This document shows, one piece after another, positions 1 to 7,473 of a stretch of 10,253 nucleotides of DNA (positions are counted from its first letter, which is position 1; each line of letters begins with the position of its first letter). Origin of the DNA: Treponema sp. (GTDB taxonomy: Bacteria > Spirochaetota > Spirochaetia > Treponematales > Breznakiellaceae); assembly GCA_031284195.1 (NCBI GenBank), contig JAITAI010000251.1, forward strand, positions 1-10,253, read 5' to 3'. Under the pieces are notes generated by a model. The model was not told the DNA's origin. It worked only from the letters and a program-made list of their open reading frames with translations, and did no database searches. A program made the translations under genes and the position numbers.

Positions 1-1236
1 TTAGCCCTGTATCGCCTTGGTGAGCACCCTCAAATCCGGGGGGATACACAGAGGAGAACCGGCTGCGTTTTGAGCAGAGACCACATCCTTAAGCCCATTG
101 CCAGTGACTAGAGAGACTACCACCGCATCTGGGGGGATGAGGCCCTGTTCCGTAAGTTTCTTCAGCCCTGCAGTACCGGTTACCCCTGCAGGTTCGCCAA
201 AGATCCCACTAGTGGTTCCCAAGAGCCGCATGGCGGCGAGAATTTCCTCATCTGACACGTTCACCACAAGACCTTGAGATTCCCGGATAGCCCGGAGGGC
301 CTTTTCACCGTTCCGCGGAACCCCCACAGCAATACTGTCCGCCAAGGTGTTCTCCTCCATCCATGCAATAGGCGTACCTGTGGCAAAGGCCCGGTTCACC
401 GGACAACACCCCGCCGCCTGAACGCTGATGAGTTTCGGGAGGGTTTCAATGAATCCCAAGGCATGGAGGTCTTTGAATCCCTTCCACACCCCTGCAATGG
501 TACAACCATCCCCCACCGAAACCGCCACGTAATCCGGGGCCTTGAACCCAAGCTGCTCCGCAATCTCCAGAGACACCGTCTTCTTCCCTTCTGAAAGATA
601 GGGGTTGATCGCTGCATTCCGGTTATACCAGCCCCATTGCTCAATGGCCGCAGCAGAAAGCCGGAAGGTATCCTCGTAAGTTCCTTGGACGCTGATAACC
701 TGGGCGCCAAAGATCAAGAGCTGGGTAACTTTACCCTGAGGCGCCCGCTCCGGTACAAAGATAACTGACTTAAGTCCCATAGCCGCGGCGTTTCCTGCCA
801 GGGACGAGGCAGCGTTACCCGTAGAAGAACAAGCCACCGTAGTCATCCCCGCATGGACCGCCCGGACTACTGCGACAGCAGAGGCCCGGTCCTTGAGACT
901 GGCCGTGGGATTAAGGCCGTCGTCCTTGATATAGAGCCTTGTAAGTCCCAAAAACTCCCCCAGTTTCTCCGCCCGATACAGAGGGGACCAGCCCACCCGC
1001 AAGGGGCTGAGTTTACTTCCCTCAGCTATGGGAAGCAACTCCAGATAACGCCACAGGGAATACTCTCGCCGGTTCAGGAGCTTTTCCCGGGTCAACTGGG
1101 ATTTGATATACCGGTAATCATAGATGATCTCTAAGACTCCGCCGCATTTCGTACAGGTATAGGTATGATCCTCTGCCTCATGTTCTGCGCCGCAGGTAAT
1201 ACACACCGCCCCTAGGATATTTTTTTCCTTGCCCAT
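1..1236 (-). CDS. thrC: Threonine synthase-like PLP enzyme with N-terminal zinc ribbon
   Basis: Threonine synthase converts O-phosphohomoserine to threonine and phosphate in the cytoplasm, using pyridoxal phosphate (PLP). Counting from a TTG at 1269, the protein begins with a four-cysteine ribbon (Cys23/26 and Cys39/42), as in many threonine synthases of the archaeal/plant-like branch. The PLP lysine is Lys126 in SLKDRAS, the substrate loop is SSTGNAASS (148-156), and a glycine loop, SVGDGCTIAG, lies further on. The ORF ends in a TAA at the window edge and looks complete. Two starts are possible. I prefer ATG at 1236 (411 aa), with AAGGA 12 nt upstream; TTG at 1269 (422 aa) has GAGGA 9 nt upstream and is a real alternative. 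Another fold-type II PLP gene ends 111 nt upstream of this ATG, so co-transcription is plausible. Cysteate synthase is a close relative with the same motifs, so the exact substrate is inferred from family resemblance. Confidence 0.88.
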   Translation of the reverse strand: MGKEKNILGAVCITCGAEHEAEDHTYTCTKCGGVLEIIYDYRYIKSQLTREKLLNRREYSLWRYLELLPIAEGSKLSPLRVGWSPLYRAEKLGEFLGLTRLYIKDDGLNPTASLKDRASAVAVVRAVHAGMTTVACSSTGNAASSLAGNAAAMGLKSVIFVPERAPQGKVTQLLIFGAQVISVQGTYEDTFRLSAAAIEQWGWYNRNAAINPYLSEGKKTVSLEIAEQLGFKAPDYVAVSVGDGCTIAGVWKGFKDLHALGFIETLPKLISVQAAGCCPVNRAFATGTPIAWMEENTLADSIAVGVPRNGEKALRAIRESQGLVVNVSDEEILAAMRLLGTTSGIFGEPAGVTGTAGLKKLTEQGLIPPDAVVVSLVTGNGLKDVVSAQNAAGSPLCIPPDLRVLTKAIQG

Positions 1237-1269
1237 TTTCGTTGTCCATCCTTGACCGGGTTGCTGCAA

Positions 1270-1326
1270 AAGAGGGGTTCCTCAGTGCTCCTGGTCCGAG
1301 GCTTGGCCCCAGCCGTCAACCCTCTT
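1270..1326 (-). other. Possible folded leader between the PLP gene and thrC
   Basis: The short gap has complementary arms: AAGAGGGGTT at 1270-1279 and AACCCTCTT at 1318-1326 pair over 9 bp with one bulged base. Smaller complementary pieces lie between them (GGCT/AGCC and CCTC/GAGG). The outer stem abuts the possible TTG start and lies next to its GAGGA ribosome-binding sequence. It could be a weak attenuator or simply an intergenic fold. There is no convincing U-tract, no Thr- or Ile-rich leader peptide and no recognised riboswitch. Confidence 0.25.
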
Positions 1327-1347
1327 GAAACGTTCCCGCTTTCTTGA

Positions 1348-2823
1348 TTACAGACCTGCTAAGAGGCCGGTCTCTGCATTAAATGCCCTGATCAGGGCGT
1401 CAATTTCGTCAGCCTGGCTCTGCACCCCTTGGAAGGACCGTTCCTGGTGATACCACTGATCCTCGAGGGCTTCTGCGGTCCGTCCCTGCTGTTCGACCCA
1501 GGTGTAGTACTTCAGGTTATGCAACTGCTTACGATCGGTATAGGAGAGTTCCCGCATCGCATCGGTCCGGATCCCCTGTAAGCTCCGCCCAAAGTCCACG
1601 GCGGCAGTACGGGTCTGATATTCTCCGTATTCCTGCCGGAGCTCCTCAAGACGGGATCGGTACATCTCCACCGAATCGGTAAGCACAGTGGCCACCACCT
1701 CATGGGAAGAAAGCTCATAATACTTGGCAAACTTGATGGCGCACAGCATATTGGCAATACCGGAAATTCCCATGTAGGAGAGGGTCTCCACTTGCTCAGG
1801 CTGTAAGCCCGCTTCTTTGACCAAGTAGGCTTTACCAGCCTCTTCGTTGAACAGGCGGAGCAGCGCGATGGGGTCCGCGTCGTCGATGGCAATAACCAAG
1901 TCGGTGTTCTTCACATTGTGCACCCAAGGTACATGCTTATCGCCGATACCTTCGATCCGGTGCGCGCCGAATCCATTATTGAGGAGGGTCGGGCATTGCA
2001 GCGCCTCTCCCACGGCGATCTTACTCTGGGGGTATCGCTGCTTGAGGTAATCTCCACTCCCCAGTGTACCGGCGGAACCAGAACTAAGACAGACCCCGGC
2101 AAAGGTGTCTTTCGCCCCTTTGATGCCCTCAAAGGCTTCGGCAATGGCCCTTCCGCTCACCTGGTAGTGCCAGAGGTAGTTCCCCATTTCTTCAAACTGA
2201 TTGAAGATGAGCACATCCTTCCGAGTAGCTTTCAGTTCATGGGTCTTGTCAAAGATTTCCTTGACATTGGATTCGGTACCTGGAGTGGCGATGATTTCCC
2301 CGGCTATGGTTTTAAGCCAATCAAACCGTTCTCGGCTCATCCCTTCAGGGAGGATGGCCACTGAATCCACTGCTAAGAGCTTGGAATTGAAAGCCCCCCC
2401 TCGGCAGTAATTACCTGTAGAGGGCCAGACCGCTTTTTGGCTTGAGGCGTCGAATTGTCCGGTTACCAGCCGGGGCACGAGGCAGCCGAAAGCCGCCCCT
2501 ACCTTGTGGCAGCCTGTGGGAAAGAACTTCCCTACCATACAGATGATCCGGGCCTGCACCCCGGTGAGGCTCTGGGGCAGCTCAATCATATTGGGCCTTC
2601 CGTAAAGCCCGCCTGAGGCTTTGGGTTCGTTTTTCCAGCTTATTCTGAAGAGGTTCAGGGGATCCACATCCCACAACCCGATGGTTTTCAGCCTTTCTTT
2701 GATAGCCTCCGGGATCTGCCCAGGGTCTTGCATCTGCGTAAAGGTGGGGATGATAACCCCCTTCTCCTGAGCCTTACGAATGTTCTTTTCCAGAACCGGT
2801 TTATTAAGGGTCAAATCAATCAT
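1348..2823 (-). CDS. Fold-type II PLP-dependent enzyme, cysteine synthase/threonine synthase superfamily, reaction unassigned
   Basis: This is a PLP enzyme of the tryptophan synthase beta fold (fold type II), but of a long and poorly characterised branch often named only 'PLP-dependent protein, beta subunit'. Numbering from an upstream TTG at 2865, the likely Schiff-base lysine is Lys121 in TGCHKVGAA. The asparagine loop is PSTGNYCRGG (148-157), and the phosphate-binding glycine loop is SSGSAGTLGSG (261-271). A conserved-looking tail segment, TLSYMGISGIANM, starts near 361. About 110 further residues follow, rich in charged and aromatic residues, which shorter cysteine synthases lack. I chose ATG at 2823 (491 aa) because AGGAGGAG lies 13 nt upstream, while the TTG at 2865 has no ribosome-binding site. 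The gene sits directly upstream of thrC, which suggests amino-acid metabolism, but I cannot name its substrate. A cysteine synthase-, diaminopropionate lyase- or threonine dehydratase-like reaction are all possible. Confidence 0.85.
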   Translation of the reverse strand: MIDLTLNKPVLEKNIRKAQEKGVIIPTFTQMQDPGQIPEAIKERLKTIGLWDVDPLNLFRISWKNEPKASGGLYGRPNMIELPQSLTGVQARIICMVGKFFPTGCHKVGAAFGCLVPRLVTGQFDASSQKAVWPSTGNYCRGGAFNSKLLAVDSVAILPEGMSRERFDWLKTIAGEIIATPGTESNVKEIFDKTHELKATRKDVLIFNQFEEMGNYLWHYQVSGRAIAEAFEGIKGAKDTFAGVCLSSGSAGTLGSGDYLKQRYPQSKIAVGEALQCPTLLNNGFGAHRIEGIGDKHVPWVHNVKNTDLVIAIDDADPIALLRLFNEEAGKAYLVKEAGLQPEQVETLSYMGISGIANMLCAIKFAKYYELSSHEVVATVLTDSVEMYRSRLEELRQEYGEYQTRTAAVDFGRSLQGIRTDAMRELSYTDRKQLHNLKYYTWVEQQGRTAEALEDQWYHQERSFQGVQSQADEIDALIRAFNAETGLLAGL

Positions 2824-2836
2824 GACGGTTACTACG

Positions 2837-2844
2837 CTCCTCCT
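2837..2844 (-). promoter_or_regulatory. Strong Shine-Dalgarno that fixes the start of the PLP gene
   Basis: AGGAGGAG on the minus strand lies 13 nt before the ATG at 2823. The spacing is a little long but the match is very strong. The TTG at 2865, which would add 14 residues, has no such sequence before it. Confidence 0.6.
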
Positions 2845-2850
2845 ACCGTG

Positions 2851-2866
2851 ATTGTTACGGTACAAT
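2851..2866. promoter_or_regulatory. Imperfect palindrome upstream of the PLP gene
   Basis: ATTGT and ACAAT form 5-bp arms around six bases, 28-43 nt before the ATG of the PLP gene. This could be an operator or a small 5' UTR hairpin. A weak -35-like TTTACA lies further upstream, but I see no good -10 box with it, so the promoter of this gene is unresolved. Confidence 0.2.
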
Positions 2867-2952
2867 GGTTTTCAGGTTCTGTAAAGGAGGGAATAGGAGC
2901 ATCTATGTTTTCTATGGGGACACCCAGAGACCCCTTTCAGCGGGTGGGAGGT

Positions 2953-4500
2953 TTACCCCGGCAAGGTAATGGACGTAAGCAAGCGGCTTAAAGCATACCA
3001 GGGATCTTCCCGCCGTTCTATCCGTATATGCAGCTCATAGTTTTTCTCAGAGATGATCCGTATGGTCTTTCCTATACAATCCTGAATTACCTTGGAACCA
3101 ATATCTGGAAAGAACTGGTTTTTTTGGGGAATAAAGTAATAATAGGTCCCATCAAAATACACTCGGGCAATATGAGGCGGTACAGGTACGAGGAATATAA
3201 GAAAATCCGATTTACCTCCCCCCAGGCTTAAAGAATGCCCTGCTTTAAGGATGTGTAGGTTCCGTCTATCTAAGGTAGTACTCTGATCCTTCACAAACAA
3301 GGATATCATCGGCGGTCCTTCAAAATCGGGAGATTCCGTACCATGGGCCAGCATCCGGTTAGGAGCACCCTGAAGCCGCCGGGAGAGCAGCCCCAGGGTA
3401 ATGAAGATAATTAACACCGCTAAAACCCCGAACCCGGTATTGAGGAAGATAAGCTGGGATCGTACCCTTGAAACCTCAGAGGCGGTGAAAAGCGTATTTC
3501 CAGCCTCCGGCTCTATCCCTGCCCTCTCAGGAGGGGCCTGGGGTTCTACAGTAGCTTGGTTCTCCGGTCCGTCTCCCCAGGGGGGTTCCCGTAAATCCGG
3601 GGGAGTTTCAACCGGTTCTTCGGTAAAAGGCAGGCTTGCATCTTCCTGGTCTGATGGGTTGAAGGGGAAATCTTCTGGCGGCAAGACCGATTCGGGCACC
3701 GGGTCTATGAAAAGGTCTGGTTCCGGGATAAGGATCGGCATTTGCAGTGCCGATGCCGGTGGCAGCGGAGAAACCCTAAGGCTTGCCGGATCCTGGGTTT
3801 GAGGGGCGCTGGTTTGGGGCAATACCGAAGCTGGGGCCTGGGGGACTTGGATCCGAGGACCCGTTGTTTGGGGCTGTACCGGGGCTGCGGTTTGGGGAGC
3901 TGGGGCCGGGGGACGCGGGGCAGGCTGCACCGCTGGACGAGGCCTGCGGTTCATACCTTCTGGAACCTTAATGACCTCAAAACGAATCCCCCGACGGCTC
4001 AGACGGTTCTGCATATCCGCCATGAGCTTTTGAAGACCTGGAACATCTATACCGGGGGATCCTGGGGCCGGGTTATGATCCCCATCGGAGATTAACAGCA
4101 TGGTCTTGGGTCTCCTCCCCGGCAGAGAAGAAACATAACCCTCGGTATAGGCCAGGGCTCCTGTAATATCGGAATAGGGATCCAAAGGGTAGAGCAGCAG
4201 CATACAGCCGATGATGACTTCCAGATCTCCCTGCACTTCGATACGCCGGGAAATTTCCAACCGGGCCTTATCTGAAAAAGAGATAAGATGAAAGGTATCC
4301 CCTAAGCCTAAGAATTCTTGAAGCAGCGGTCCGGTTATAAAGGCGCTCACTTCCTGGTAAAAACTACTCATACTTGATGAAGTATCCAGGAGCACTACCA
4401 TATCCATAGGATCCCTGATGTTTCCACCAGAAGGATCCGCCTGACCGGATAGTAAAAAACCCATAAATGAAAATAGGAAGGCAAATACTAGTTTCTTCAT
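2953..4500 (-). CDS. Exported von Willebrand A-domain membrane protein with proline-rich linker and possible FHA-like C-terminal domain
   Basis: Residues 1-20 form a signal peptide (MKK, then a hydrophobic run), probably cut near GQA/DP at residue 21. A von Willebrand A domain follows at about 33-180. Its metal-binding site is visible as DTSSS (Asp39, Ser41, Ser43), Thr113 in SDITG and Asp139 in ISDGD. A proline/glutamine-rich, low-complexity linker covers about 184-335, and one transmembrane helix lies at about 349-372. The last 115 residues contain LKAGHSLSLGGGKSDFLI (from about 418) and a beta-rich pattern resembling a degenerate forkhead-associated (FHA) domain. The topology implies the VWA domain outside the cytoplasmic membrane and the tail inside. 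ATG at 4500 has only a weak AGGTAG ribosome-binding site. The gene is separated from the long greA by 130 bp that hold a promoter candidate. Function is unknown; VWA proteins of this kind usually mediate metal-dependent protein binding. Confidence 0.85.
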   Translation of the reverse strand: MKKLVFAFLFSFMGFLLSGQADPSGGNIRDPMDMVVLLDTSSSMSSFYQEVSAFITGPLLQEFLGLGDTFHLISFSDKARLEISRRIEVQGDLEVIIGCMLLLYPLDPYSDITGALAYTEGYVSSLPGRRPKTMLLISDGDHNPAPGSPGIDVPGLQKLMADMQNRLSRRGIRFEVIKVPEGMNRRPRPAVQPAPRPPAPAPQTAAPVQPQTTGPRIQVPQAPASVLPQTSAPQTQDPASLRVSPLPPASALQMPILIPEPDLFIDPVPESVLPPEDFPFNPSDQEDASLPFTEEPVETPPDLREPPWGDGPENQATVEPQAPPERAGIEPEAGNTLFTASEVSRVRSQLIFLNTGFGVLAVLIIFITLGLLSRRLQGAPNRMLAHGTESPDFEGPPMISLFVKDQSTTLDRRNLHILKAGHSLSLGGGKSDFLIFLVPVPPHIARVYFDGTYYYFIPQKNQFFPDIGSKVIQDCIGKTIRIISEKNYELHIRIERREDPWYALSRLLTSITLPG

Positions 4501-4561
4501 AGATACGGTACTACCTGTTTACTGCCTTAGGGGATAGCTGTCCTGTAATACACCTCAAGTC

Positions 4562-4589
4562 CTTATAATCTAGCAAAGGGGACTTGCAA
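4562..4589 (-). promoter_or_regulatory. Candidate sigma-70 promoter of the VWA gene
   Basis: On the minus strand, TTGCAA (4584-4589) is separated by 16 nt from TATAAG (4562-4567). This gives a 5' leader of roughly 55 nt before ATG 4500. The -35 box lies in the loop of a small stem, GGGGA/TCCCC (4578-4582 with 4593-4597). That stem starts about 34 nt past the greA stop and is followed by TTTGC, so it may also be a poor terminator. Confidence 0.45.
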
Positions 4590-4630
4590 AAATCCCCGTG
4601 AACCCTACCTTTTTGAAAGAACCATCCGCG

Positions 4631-7318
4631 TTAAAAAGATACGGCGGTAATTGATTCTACCTTATATGAAACTCGCTCATCATGTATGGAAAAATCGAAC
4701 TGTTCTCCCGGGGATTTATTTAAAAGGGTCCCCCCCAAGGGGGAAAGATAGGAAATAACCCTATTTTCCGGATCCGATTCCCAAGGGCCTAGGATGGTAT
4801 ACTCCTCTCTTATACCGTTGGCGCTGTTTACCAAGGTAACCCTGGTCCCGAAGGATACCCGATTCGTATTGATCGTACCGGGATCAAAGAGCTGGGCCCG
4901 TTCAATTTCGTCTTTGAGTTTTGCCACCATTGCATTGAGGATCTCCTGTTTTTCCTTGGCCGCCTTGTACTCCGCATTCTCCCGGAGATCCCCCAAGGAG
5001 AGGGCAAAGGCGATTTCCTTGGAATTGGCCGGGACTTCCACATCCATGATATGAGCCAACTGCCGCTGTTTTTCCTCATACATCGCAGAAGTAACCATCA
5101 GTCCACGGGTGATCACCGTCTTTTCCACATCGCCGAAGAATTTGAAGTTCGGGTATTTGTCCAGAATACGGCTCCGTAATTTGAACTTATCCGTAGGATC
5201 CAGGTCCTTCACATCGCTAATGAAGGTGTATATCCGGATGATGGTATCCGGATCCGCAGCATCCATAAAGGTATTGAGGAGCCCTTCCTTAAACAAGAGG
5301 GCATACACCTGTTTGTTGATCTTCCGGTTTTCTGCGGTATCCCGGTGATTCTCTATGTCCCGGTAGGTAATATCCATAATATGAATCAGGGTGATGAGCT
5401 GTTTTTCCTCGGAAATACCCGCCTTGTTGAACCAAGGGGTTTCCTTACTGTTTTTGAAGAGCCATACTACGGCTTCTTTATAATCCCGGTAGTTTTCAAA
5501 ACACGTTACTACCATGGATACCAACTTGGCTTCATACCCCTCTTTCTCCAGGTTCATGACGATAGAATTGAACAGGGCATAGGGAAATAGCTGCACGTAC
5601 TCATCCGCCCATTGCGGTATAAAGAGCTTGATATGGTGCAGGAAGGCTTCTTTTAATTTAGTATCCTTTAGATTTGAAAACAGTGTCGGTATATCTTCTA
5701 TCGCATTAAAAATATCCAGGAAATTCAGGGATAAGGCGGTCCCGAGATGGGGGTAATTACCTATCAGGTCCTTTACCAGGAGGTAGGAAGCCAGAACCTG
5801 TTCATTAATCTGACTGGGGGACCGAAGATAGCCGGTAAAATAGGCGAACATTTCAGTAAAATATTCCGAATCCAGTTCTACATTTTTTTGCGCCACGTAG
5901 TTTCGGAGGGTCTCCACCCGGTCAAAGAAATTCCGTTCCGCTTTAAACTCGTTAAAGAGTTTTTCTTCAATGCTGATAGGCCGTTCCCGGACCGTATAGA
6001 TATCAATGTTTTCAGGGCTGACCCCAAAAGAAGGGTCTGTTTTGAGAATCTCCCGGGATTTGGCGCTCCAACTGGTCCATTCCCCCATGGAAAGCACCGA
6101 AGGCACGAGCTCTCCCTTAATCCGCTTAATGTCACAGGCATTATCAAAGCTCTTGATCACGGTTTTGAGAGCCCAGGCAAAGTCGTTTTTGATCCGCTCG
6201 TGGAGTTTTTCTTTTTTCTGGGTGGCCTTCAAAACCCAAATATGATTTTTCGACAGGGTTTGCAGGGCATTAATCGCCATTTTAAGGGACATAGCATGTT
6301 CCCGCTTCTTGGCGAAATCAATGACGATCTCATCTCCCTTGACACTGGCGATGCGCCCCACCCCCCAGGTCCGGTGATAGACGAAGTTACCCTTATCAAA
6401 GGCAATATGTTTCTCAAAGTCCGTGATGGCTTCATGGACATTACGCCAATGTTGGGAAAGATTGGAGACCCGGATATATTCTTCTAACTGGCTATGCTGG
6501 GCGTATTTCTTTCTGAAACAGTCAATGATCTCTTTCCGTGCCTGGTTATCCCGTTCATCGTACTGCAGGATCAGTTTTAAGATGCTGATGGCGGTGTTGA
6601 TATCCTCCCGCTTCCTGCATGAGGCGTACACATCCTGTAGGAGCAGCACCGCCTTATCCTCGCTGATGTTTCGGGCGATCTTCTTCTCCACATGGAGAAA
6701 GAAATCAATATCCTCCGGGCAATACCCCAGGAGTTTCTCCCAAATCTCCTTGACATTGGTAAAAAGCTGTTTATTAATGTACCGGTGCAGGGCTTTTTTA
6801 TAGTAATCCACCGCATTTTCGGTATCTCCCTGGGTTTCAAAATATTCCCCCAAGGATTTGGCGATATCCGCCTCTTCCAGATCAACTTTAACGAGTCGCT
6901 CCCAGATACCATAAATGGCTTCTTCCTGGTTCTCATTTTTATAACACCCTATCAGGGTACGGAGGGCGAACTTAGATTCACCGTAATCCAGGATCCGGTC
7001 ACAGAGGTACCGTACAATACTCCATTTATGGTTGTCCACAAAAATGGTTACCAGGTTGATCAAGGCTGCATCATCAATGATCTGCCGGGAGAGGGCAATC
7101 ATTCCTGAAAGGTACAGGGCGATGATGCTGTTTTTGGTATGAACCAGATGTTCATCGCAGTTCTTCTTAAGGTCATCATACACGCGTGCTTCCAGCGCCT
7201 CTTTCAGGATCAGATCCAATTCCTTGAACTGGTTAGTAGAATAATTACTGAGGGTGGCTCGGGTCCACTTTTCTTCATTCAGCATTTCCTGTACGTTTTT
7301 AAGGAGAGCTTCAGACAT
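4631..7318 (-). CDS. greA: Spirochaete-type long transcription elongation factor GreA with N-terminal helical-repeat region
   Basis: GreA enters the RNA polymerase secondary channel and stimulates cleavage of backtracked RNA. The GreA part is C-terminal. The coiled-coil tip motif GDLRENAEY lies at 776-784, carrying the acidic residues Asp777 and Glu780 used in cleavage. The FKBP-like GreA C-domain follows at about 820-895, including TILGPWESD and SPLGGTLLNKSPGEQF. Residues 1-300 and 370-740 are alpha-helical with TPR-like repeats, for example around 150-180. Between them, 311-365 is a beta-rich segment containing YHRTWGVGRI and GDEIVIDF that resembles CarD/Tudor-like RNA polymerase-binding modules. 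At 895 aa it matches the roughly 900-residue GreA proteins of Borrelia and Treponema and is far longer than ordinary GreA of about 160 aa. ATG at 7318 has GAGGAG 7 nt upstream. The intact acidic tip suggests cleavage-factor activity is retained; the role of the N-terminal part is unknown. Confidence 0.93.
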   Translation of the reverse strand: MSEALLKNVQEMLNEEKWTRATLSNYSTNQFKELDLILKEALEARVYDDLKKNCDEHLVHTKNSIIALYLSGMIALSRQIIDDAALINLVTIFVDNHKWSIVRYLCDRILDYGESKFALRTLIGCYKNENQEEAIYGIWERLVKVDLEEADIAKSLGEYFETQGDTENAVDYYKKALHRYINKQLFTNVKEIWEKLLGYCPEDIDFFLHVEKKIARNISEDKAVLLLQDVYASCRKREDINTAISILKLILQYDERDNQARKEIIDCFRKKYAQHSQLEEYIRVSNLSQHWRNVHEAITDFEKHIAFDKGNFVYHRTWGVGRIASVKGDEIVIDFAKKREHAMSLKMAINALQTLSKNHIWVLKATQKKEKLHERIKNDFAWALKTVIKSFDNACDIKRIKGELVPSVLSMGEWTSWSAKSREILKTDPSFGVSPENIDIYTVRERPISIEEKLFNEFKAERNFFDRVETLRNYVAQKNVELDSEYFTEMFAYFTGYLRSPSQINEQVLASYLLVKDLIGNYPHLGTALSLNFLDIFNAIEDIPTLFSNLKDTKLKEAFLHHIKLFIPQWADEYVQLFPYALFNSIVMNLEKEGYEAKLVSMVVTCFENYRDYKEAVVWLFKNSKETPWFNKAGISEEKQLITLIHIMDITYRDIENHRDTAENRKINKQVYALLFKEGLLNTFMDAADPDTIIRIYTFISDVKDLDPTDKFKLRSRILDKYPNFKFFGDVEKTVITRGLMVTSAMYEEKQRQLAHIMDVEVPANSKEIAFALSLGDLRENAEYKAAKEKQEILNAMVAKLKDEIERAQLFDPGTINTNRVSFGTRVTLVNSANGIREEYTILGPWESDPENRVISYLSPLGGTLLNKSPGEQFDFSIHDERVSYKVESITAVSF

Positions 7319-7325
7319 CTCATAA

Positions 7326-7331
7326 CTCCTC
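7326..7331 (-). promoter_or_regulatory. Ribosome-binding site of greA
   Basis: GAGGAG lies 7 nt before the ATG at 7318. It is close to ideal and confirms this start. Confidence 0.7.
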
Positions 7332-7355
7332 GCCCTAGGGGCACTAAATCAAGCC

Positions 7356-7375
7356 CGGAGCAGTATCCTGCTCCG
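7356..7375. repeat. Stem-loop 1 of the intergenic hairpin array
   Basis: A perfect 8-bp stem, CGGAGCAG / CTGCTCCG, closes a TATC loop. It lies 38 bp before the greA start on the minus strand and so may be in the greA 5' leader. It has no U-tract on either side. Confidence 0.7.
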
Positions 7376-7405
7376 TATATACCATACCATTTGAGGCTTT
7401 TTCAA
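7376..7405 (-). promoter_or_regulatory. Possible promoter of greA
   Basis: On the minus strand, TTGAAA (7400-7405) is followed after 18 nt by TATATA (7376-7381). The -35 box falls inside an arm of stem-loop 2 and the expected start point falls in stem-loop 1. The boxes are acceptable but not strong, and the A/T-rich arms could produce such matches by chance. Confidence 0.3.
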
Positions 7406-7426
7406 AAGGTCAGCTTTTGAAAAAGC
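7396..7426. repeat. Stem-loop 2 of the intergenic hairpin array
   Basis: A perfect 13-bp inverted repeat, GCTTTTTCAAAAG (7396-7408) and CTTTTGAAAAAGC (7414-7426), surrounds a 5-base loop. The TTTTTCAA core recurs in stem-loop 4, so the two hairpins are related and their arms can cross-pair. Confidence 0.8.
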
Positions 7427-7441
7427 AAGCTAGATGGATAA

Positions 7442-7471
7442 GGAACAACCAGCCCTCTGGCGGGTTGTTCC
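7442..7471. repeat. Stem-loop 3 of the intergenic hairpin array
   Basis: GGAACAACC (7442-7450) pairs with GGTTGTTCC (7463-7471). After one mismatch the stem continues with GCC/GGC, closing a CTCT loop. It is the most G+C-rich of the four. On the minus strand it is followed by TTATCC, so it is at best a poor intrinsic terminator for the TPR gene. Confidence 0.75.
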
Positions 7472-7473
7472 CA

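Noticed and set aside
2824..2842. N-terminal extension of the PLP protein to the TTG at 2865
   Set aside because: No ribosome-binding site precedes the TTG, while a very strong one precedes ATG 2823.
3401..4095. Gly/Ser-rich and Gly/Arg-rich plus-strand ORFs opposite the VWA linker
   Set aside because: Their composition is just the reverse complement of the proline-rich linker.
4578..4597. GGGGA/TCCCC stem as a greA terminator
   Set aside because: Only 5 bp with a 10-base loop, followed by just three T residues; too weak to call.
5747..6487. A 246-codon plus-strand ORF opposite greA
   Set aside because: It lies entirely inside the strongly supported greA gene and its translation has no recognisable domain; it is a frame shadow.
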